From NCBI GenBank assembly GCA_036873755.1, contig JAVTVY010016206.1, forward strand, positions 1-64,000: a stretch of 64,000 nt of DNA, given 5' to 3'. Positions 59,562 to 64,000 of the stretch are shown here, piece by piece (position 1 is the stretch's first letter; every line of letters starts with the position of its first letter). The position numbers and the translations under genes are program-made. Below the pieces are notes generated by a model. That model was given only the letters and a program-made list of their open reading frames with translations. It ran no database searches and had not been told where the DNA came from. Origin of the DNA: Hanleya hanleyi. Taxonomy: Eukaryota; Mollusca; Polyplacophora; Lepidopleurida; Hanleyidae.

Positions 59562-60064
59562 TCACTCCACCCATTGCCAGAGTCGTGTGGTGTTACGGAG
59601 AATGGCAGGAAGCGTATGCAGCAATGCCCCACATCACGTTCGTGGAAGGCCTACCCAACCTGGCCGATTTGGAACCCGACACCTTGGTGGTTGTGGATGA
59701 TCTCATGGCGGAGACGGATGCACGGGTGACCCAACTTTTTACAAAAGGCAGCCATCATCGACGGCTCAGCATCATCTACATTGTGCAGAATCTGTTCAGT
59801 AAAAACAAAGAACATCGGAATATCAGCTTAAATGCCCACTACCTGGTGGTCTTCAAAAACTCGAGAGATACCACTCAACTGCTGCACCTGGCGAGACAGA
59901 TGTATCCCGGCCGCACACCGTTTGCGTTGGAAGCCTTCAAAGATGCCACACCCCCTCAGCACGGGTATATGCTCTTCGATCTCAAGCAAGCCACCCCCGA
60001 CCACCTTCGACTACGGACCGGCATCTTTCCCGGAGAGACCCACCACGTGTACATGCAAAAATAA
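59456..60064 (+). CDS. Genome-packaging ATPase (FtsK/HerA type)
   Basis: A 202-residue P-loop ATPase of the A32/packaging type found in Polintons and adintoviruses. It is expected to power DNA loading into the capsid. Walker A is GPTGSGKT (residues 15-22). Walker B is LVVVDDLM (77-84), with the two acidic residues in place. A family-typical segment follows, GSHHRRLSIIYIVQNLF (98-114), with the glutamine of the sensor region. The length matches the family. The start codon lies inside the upstream membrane-protein gene (overlap 59456-59561) and no TATA box is seen near it. The frame is intact. Confidence 0.93.
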   Translation: MDPRWQHPFTCVIAGPTGSGKTHFVRKLLQHADSMITPPIARVVWCYGEWQEAYAAMPHITFVEGLPNLADLEPDTLVVVDDLMAETDARVTQLFTKGSHHRRLSIIYIVQNLFSKNKEHRNISLNAHYLVVFKNSRDTTQLLHLARQMYPGRTPFALEAFKDATPPQHGYMLFDLKQATPDHLRLRTGIFPGETHHVYMQK

Positions 60065-60113
60065 TGTAAACACATCCACAGTGGCGCCTCCAGCTGGGGT
60101 TTGTGTGTGTTTG

Positions 60114-60263
60114 ATGATGGCGAATAATAAAAAGAATGAATACCACAGCAGGGTTGACTTTGTCTGTGAGGTGGATAAAAAGGGCAGAGTTGTGGGTTCT
60201 AGCATTAGTTGTACAGGATGTCTGCGCGAGTACGGAAGCACGCTCCCACGCCCCGTGTATTGA
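60114..60263 (+). CDS. Possible 49-residue protein with two close cysteines
   Basis: ATG 60114 (or 60117) starts a 49-codon frame ending at 60263. It includes KNEYHSRVDFVCEVDKKGRV and a CTGC pair. It overlaps the start of the next gene (60218) in another frame. It could be a small zinc-binding or basic accessory protein, or chance. Weak support. A TATA-like 'gataaaaagg' lies inside it at about 60174 and would serve the next gene. Confidence 0.3.
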   Translation: MMANNKKNEYHSRVDFVCEVDKKGRVVGSSISCTGCLREYGSTLPRPVY

Positions 60264-60558
60264 AGACGGCCCCACCCGAGTTAGTCCGAACCATTGTACG
60301 CGGTGCGGACCCTGACCTTGTACGCTGTCTGTGCGAGATCGGGTACAACCTGTTAAAAGGCAACGTACCACTGACTCCGGCTCAGAAGACCAAGTTGGCC
60401 AAGCATAAGACAGGTCTCCGAACCCTAGTCCACAAGCGGGTCCCTCAAACACAAAGAAAAAGGTGTTACAGAAAGGCGGCTTTCTCGGGGCCATCTTAGC
60501 ACCGTTGGCCGCTTCCGTGTTGGGTCCAGTATTGGGTGGACTCTTCGGCCGACAATGA
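60218..60558 (+). pseudogene. Conserved Polinton basic small protein with glycine-rich tail, frameshifted
   Basis: ATG 60218 opens a frame with a helical basic N-part and NVPLTPAQKTKLAKHKTGLR, a motif I recognise as conserved in this group of elements. The frame then runs out at 60499. A second frame from about 60460 to the stop at 60556-60558 gives the glycine/alanine-rich hydrophobic tail (GGFLGAILAPLAASVLG) expected for the family. The switch falls at the A5 run 60457-60461. The role is not known. The hydrophobic, glycine-rich tail suggests a small virion protein that may touch membranes. Confidence 0.7.
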
Positions 60559-60571
60559 ACCACACGAAAAA

Positions 60572-61410
60572 ATGGTCCTCGTCGAACCACGGTTCCTGCA
60601 AAACCTCCAATCACCCTACCCTGTCCCACCTACGGTGAAGACCATAAACAGCCTCGATGGAGAGATGCAACAGATCTTACAGAGACCGAGGTTAAGCGAC
60701 AGTGAGAAAGTACAACGGTACAATGAGACGCTTCAACGGTACATGACGTTCATGGACCAATACAAACCCTGTCTACCCCAGCAACAGCGCCACCACCACC
60801 ACCACCACCACCACCACCACCACCACCACGTGACAGACCGCTGACCTCAGCACCGCTCCAACAGCCGGGTGAGGTAGCCCCCACAGCCCCACAGTAGGTG
60901 GAAGACGAAGTGCTGAAGAGTGTACCTGCCTCGTTCAAGAAACAATCTGGCCTGGTATTACAACGGATGAAACAGAATCCTAACATGACTTGGAATGATA
61001 AAGGCGAACTCCTGGTACAGAATCAGGTGGTCCCCGGCACCCACATGACGGATTTAGTGAATGATCCGATGCGTCAACGCAGATCGCACACCGATCCTCG
61101 AGGATGGGAGGTCTTCGCTCAAGGCTTGAAAGACATGCATGTACCACAGGAATTGGTGGGGAACCCCCACCGCTGGGCCTTTATGCAGCAAACCCAGCAA
61201 TCACCGAGCGGCCCACTACCTTCTTGGGAAGTCGAATGGGAACCGGAGTCACCCCCCAAAACACCACCACAACGGGCACTTTCTTTTCGCGCCTATAAAA
61301 AAACACCCTTGATCAAGACACCCCACATCTCCAGAGCCGTGACACGTAGCAAGTCAACGCGACGAACACGACGCCGGACACAACCGCCCAAGGCCTGGAA
61401 GACCTATTAA
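60572..61410 (+). pseudogene. Conserved Polinton structural-type protein, broken
   Basis: The first frame starts at ATG 60572 (MVLVEPRFL) and runs to the stop at 60842-60844, with a polyhistidine tract from the (CAC)n repeat. The second frame begins after a TAG at 60895-60897 and runs to 61410. It contains PGTHMTDLVNDPMRQRR, GWEVFAQGLKDMHVPQEL and a basic C-terminus rich in Arg. These blocks lie in the order known for one gene of this group, so the gene is probably single and damaged. The frames differ, so there is a frameshift in or near 60764-60785 (around C runs or the repeat), plus the in-frame TAG. The function is unknown. The basic tail suggests DNA or capsid contact. Confidence 0.65.
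60787..60830. repeat. CAC/CCA microsatellite inside a coding region
   Basis: About 14 CAC units. In one frame it codes polyhistidine, in another polyproline. The polyproline frame continues toward the downstream half of the gene, so polyproline is probably the ancestral reading. Confidence 0.8.
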
Positions 61411-61443
61411 ACCCAACAGCAGCAGCAGGACAGCTCAGTCGCC

Positions 61444-62231
61444 ATGTTTTACCTGACCCTACCCAGTAACAGTTCGCTGGATGTGTTTCCTGACAACACC
61501 GTGGCCAAGTACGTCACCCAGTTACCGCAACTGTTACATTTACCTGGCCGGTGGGAATGTGCCCTCGTGGATATCCAATACCCTTACTCGTGGTACAACG
61601 TGCGAGCCAATGAAGTGTGGTACGAGGTCACCTACGAAGGCAAAAACACCCGGCTCACCCTGCCCGAAGGCCAATACGATACCCCAAAGAGTTCATGGGT
61701 GGGCTGTCAAGACTGATGCATGATAAGGCGCTACGGGGGGTGACGGATAGTGCAACACGCCTGATAGCCTTGCGCTTCAAGAGAAACGTGTTCTTCGATG
61801 TCAACGTACACAACGACAAGGCACAGCTTACCGTCACCGATACCGCGAATGTGAAACTCAGTCCTACACTACAGCAAATGCTGGGTTTCGATCTACAGAC
61901 GTTCGCTGGTCCCAACCAACACCATGGCGAGATGCTGATGGATATGAAGTCGGGTATGTACGGACTCTACGTCTACTCGGACGTGGTGGACAACCACATC
62001 GTGGGCGATATCAACACACCTCTGTTACGGGTGGCCCCCATTAAAAAGACGTATGGCGATCAAGTCACCCACAGTTTCAACCATATCATGTACCTGCCCG
62101 TACGACATACCGACATCAACACGATCACGGTGGATATAAGAGATGACACGGGACGCGCGGTGGCATTCGAACGAGGAAAAGTGGTGCTGACACTTCATTT
62201 TCGACAAGCACGTGCTCCCCACTTTGCATAA
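61444..62231 (+). pseudogene. Penton-like (single jelly-roll) minor capsid protein, frameshifted
   Basis: ATG 61444 (context gccATGt) starts MFYLTLPSNSSLDVFPDNT. The frame ends at 61716. The rest of the protein is in another frame up to the stop at 62229-62231, including VKLSPTLQQMLGF and a C-terminal strand-rich region ending KVVLTLHFRQA. Together the two parts give about 260 codons, as expected for the family, which forms pentons at capsid vertices. The switch is near the CCCC/AAA run at 61682-61688. The stop codon overlaps the next ATG (TAATG), typical of tight packing. Confidence 0.8.
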
Positions 62232-62637
62232 TGAAAGTACCTTACGAGTGCGATGCACGCAGCTATGCCGACTATTATGCCCAACAGGCCGGGGTGGCTT
62301 TCCGGTATTTAGCGGTGCACGCATGCAACGAGGACATGGTCTGGGGAACATACTCGGCAGCATTGTGAAAACGTTCCTGCCCTTGGTGACGCGTGGGGTG
62401 AAAGCAATCGGCAAACAAGCGGTACGCAGTGGACTGCAAGTGGCCGGTGATGTCTTTGGGGGTACGGCACCCCGACAAGCCTTGAAACGACGGGCCAAAG
62501 AAGCGGGAGGCGTCTTGGTGGCCAAAGCACAACGCACCGTAGGGAATAAAAGAGCTCCCCCACCGAGATCACGCACCAGTCGACGACCGACCCAGCGACG
62601 ACGCACATCCAAGAAGACCCGGGATATCTTTTCTTAA
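62231..62637 (+). pseudogene. pX-like basic virion protein, frameshifted
   Basis: ATG 62231 overlaps the previous stop. The first about 20 codons are in one frame and the remainder, from about 62292 to 62637, is in another. The second part holds RGHGLGNILGSIVKTFLPLV, an amphipathic glycine-containing helix, then KAIGKQAVRSGLQVAGDVFGG, and a tail very rich in Arg, Lys and Pro. This is the layout of the adenovirus pX/pVI-like core or membrane-active proteins found in adintoviruses. The switch is at the G4 run 62291-62294. It was probably packaged with DNA. Confidence 0.75.
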
Positions 62638-62640
62638 AAC

Positions 62641-63949
62641 ATGGCCTTAATCCACGCCGAGTCCTGCCCCTCCACCAACAGTGAATTTGATTTGTGGACC
62701 GTGCCGCCCACACAAACCAGTGTCGAACAGGGATTATGGGTGGAGCATCTTCCGCTCTCCAGCATCAACGAAACCGGGCCCATCGAGTTCACCATCAGTA
62801 ATGCGGATACGGCCTATGTGGATTTAGCCCATACCTACTTGTATGTGAAAGCCAAGGTGGTCAATGGAGCTGGCACCAGAATCGCTGACCAAGCAACGGT
62901 GGGCCCGACGAATCTCTGGCTGCATTCGATGTTTCAGCAGGTGGATATTTTTCTCAGCGACAAACTCATCAGTGACTCCACCAACACGTACCCCTATCGA
63001 GCCTACATCGAGACACTGTTGTCGTATGGCCGAGAGGCTAAAAATCTCAGCTGACAACCGCTTTATTCTACAAGGACACGGCCGAGCACATGGACACGGC
63101 GGACAATGGGGGATATAACAAACGGAAGGCTTTCACTGCGAACAGTGCCTCGGTGGATATGATGGGTCGACTGCATGCAGACATGTTCATGCAAAACCGG
63201 TACCTCTTGAACAAGACCCCCATCAAAATCCGACTGATACGGGCGCCTCCCACCTTCGCCTTGATGGCCACTAACGTAGAGGGGCATGTAGCGGACTATA
63301 AGATTGTCATCCAAGACGCAGTCCTGTATGTCCGAAAAGTGAAACCGTATCCAGCCGTTCAATTGGGACACATGAAAGCCTTGGAAACAAAACCAGCCCA
63401 GTACCCTATCCGACGTGTGCAAACCAAAGTGTTCTCTGTGCCTGCTGGAAATATGGGCGCCAACAAAGAAAACCTGTTCCTGGGGGAACTACCCAAGCGA
63501 TTGATCCTGGCCTGTGTGTAAAATACCACTTTCAGCGGAGCCTACCCAGAGAATCCGTTTGACTTTAAACATTTCGGCATCAATTTTGTGGCCCTGCGTG
63601 TGGATGGACAACAGGTGCCAGCCACGGCCTTAACCCCGAACTTTGGGCGGAGGAATTTCATTCGAGCCTATCAGAGCCTGTTTACAGCCACCGGTCAAAT
63701 CAACCAGGACGAAGGGAATATGATCAGTCGGGAGGACTACGCGAACGGATACACGTTGTTCTGTTTCGATCTGACCCCACCTTAGAGAACGACCATCAGC
63801 TGGCCCTGACCAAGCAAGGCAATTTACGGTTGGAAATCCACTTTGCACGAGCCCTGGCGACCAGCGTCAATGTGATCTGCTACGCCGAGTTTGACAACAT
63901 CATTCAAGTGGACAAGGCGCGCAACGTCCTGTGTGACTTCTCCACCTAA
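62641..63949 (+). pseudogene. Major capsid protein (double jelly-roll), multiply broken
   Basis: ATG 62641 starts the adintovirus/Polinton capsid protein, often annotated in animal genomes as 'F54H12.2-like'. Part 1 (62641 to about 63040) includes TPTQ-like N-terminal strands and LWLHSMFQQVDIFLSDKLIS. Part 2 (about 63042-63785) includes NRYLLNKTPIKIRLIRAPP. Part 3 (about 63785-63949) includes LRLEIHFARALATSVNVICY and ends CDFST. The parts add up to about 435 codons. Lesions: a frameshift at the A run near 63040-63044, an in-frame TAA at 63519-63521, and a frameshift near the C run 63775-63780. It forms the capsid shell. Confidence 0.88.
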
Positions 63950-63950
63950 C

Positions 63951-64000
63951 ATGGATACAGACCAGATAAACACCGTGCTGGAGTATGACCCAGAGACACG
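63951..64000 (+). CDS. Probable adenain-like maturation protease, N-terminal fragment
   Basis: ATG 63951 lies one base after the capsid stop codon and opens a frame MDTDQINTVLEYDPET that runs off the window. The position after the capsid gene and this type of N-terminus suggest the cysteine protease that matures the virion. Only 16 residues are visible, so catalytic residues cannot be checked. Confidence 0.55.
   Translation, partial: MDTDQINTVLEYDPET

Larger units (their letters stand above)
54011..64000 (+). mobile_element. Polinton/Maverick (adintovirus-type) element, left part
   Basis: Hallmark genes appear together, all rightward: DDE integrase with chromodomain, FtsK/HerA-type packaging ATPase, penton-like protein, pX-like basic protein and double-jelly-roll major capsid protein, with a probable protease start at the window edge. 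The DNA is GC- and CpG-rich compared with the left 54 kb. The left boundary is an estimate: the terminal inverted repeat cannot be confirmed because the right end is outside the window. The DNA polymerase gene is not in view. Known elements of this class are roughly 15-20 kb or longer, so about half may be missing here. Confidence 0.85.

Noticed and set aside
59982..60629. 215-codon minus-strand frame
   Set aside because: Shadow of the ATPase and downstream genes. No recognisable domain, low-complexity Gly/Arg/Pro composition.

Overview
This looks like nuclear DNA of an invertebrate animal, most likely a mollusc. The left 54 kb is AT-rich, has no convincing host gene, and is crowded with short or decayed mobile elements. 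A fragment at about 6176-6218 and the module at about 48467-48597 resemble repeats I know as abundant in molluscs. That is recognition from memory, not a search, so the host assignment is tentative.

Positions 1-51 kb: the main dispersed family is a retroelement. One copy keeps an open reverse-transcriptase (RT) fragment (18338-19009) followed by its 3' region (to about 19426). About a dozen shorter or decayed copies lie on both strands. One of them (6316-6917) sits between two nearly identical 85-bp direct repeats. A second family is a piggyBac-like MITE with TTAA target duplications (12104-12580, 19846-20432, 28068-28571, 29134-29652). There are also mariner-like palindromic MITEs (21607-22079, 23027-23238, 42343-42488), a tRNA-derived SINE-like family (37601, 34270), a 340-bp tandem element (8223-9241), minisatellites and microsatellites.

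Positions 51-54 kb: two well-delimited elements lie next to each other. One is a 700-bp fold-back element with long arms and an 8-bp target duplication (51120-51819). The other is a 1.9-kb TA-flanked mariner-like element (52090-54008). The second ends right beside the next region.

Positions 54-64 kb: this is the left part of a Polinton/Maverick (adintovirus-type) element. It runs off the right edge of the window. Base composition, CpG content and coding density all change here. The end region (about 54011-56200) holds no gene but carries a seven-copy 152-bp tandem array, each unit with an NRF-1-like palindrome, flanked by CCAAT, YY1-like and CRE-like motifs. Next come rightward genes: a tail-anchored small protein, two paralogous proteins with PC4-like halves, a DDE integrase with C-terminal chromodomain, a Thr/Pro-rich membrane protein overlapping the packaging ATPase gene, two conserved structural-type genes, a penton-like protein, a pX-like basic protein, the double-jelly-roll major capsid protein, and the first 50 bases of what is probably the maturation protease. 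DNA polymerase would be expected beyond the window.

The genes from 56.2 to 60.1 kb are intact. Each of the first five has its own TATA box 44-59 nt before the ATG. The five longer genes from 60.2 to 63.95 kb are all broken. Most of the frameshifts fall in or beside homopolymer runs, and there are two in-frame stops. The copy is therefore either partly decayed, partly mis-assembled, or both.
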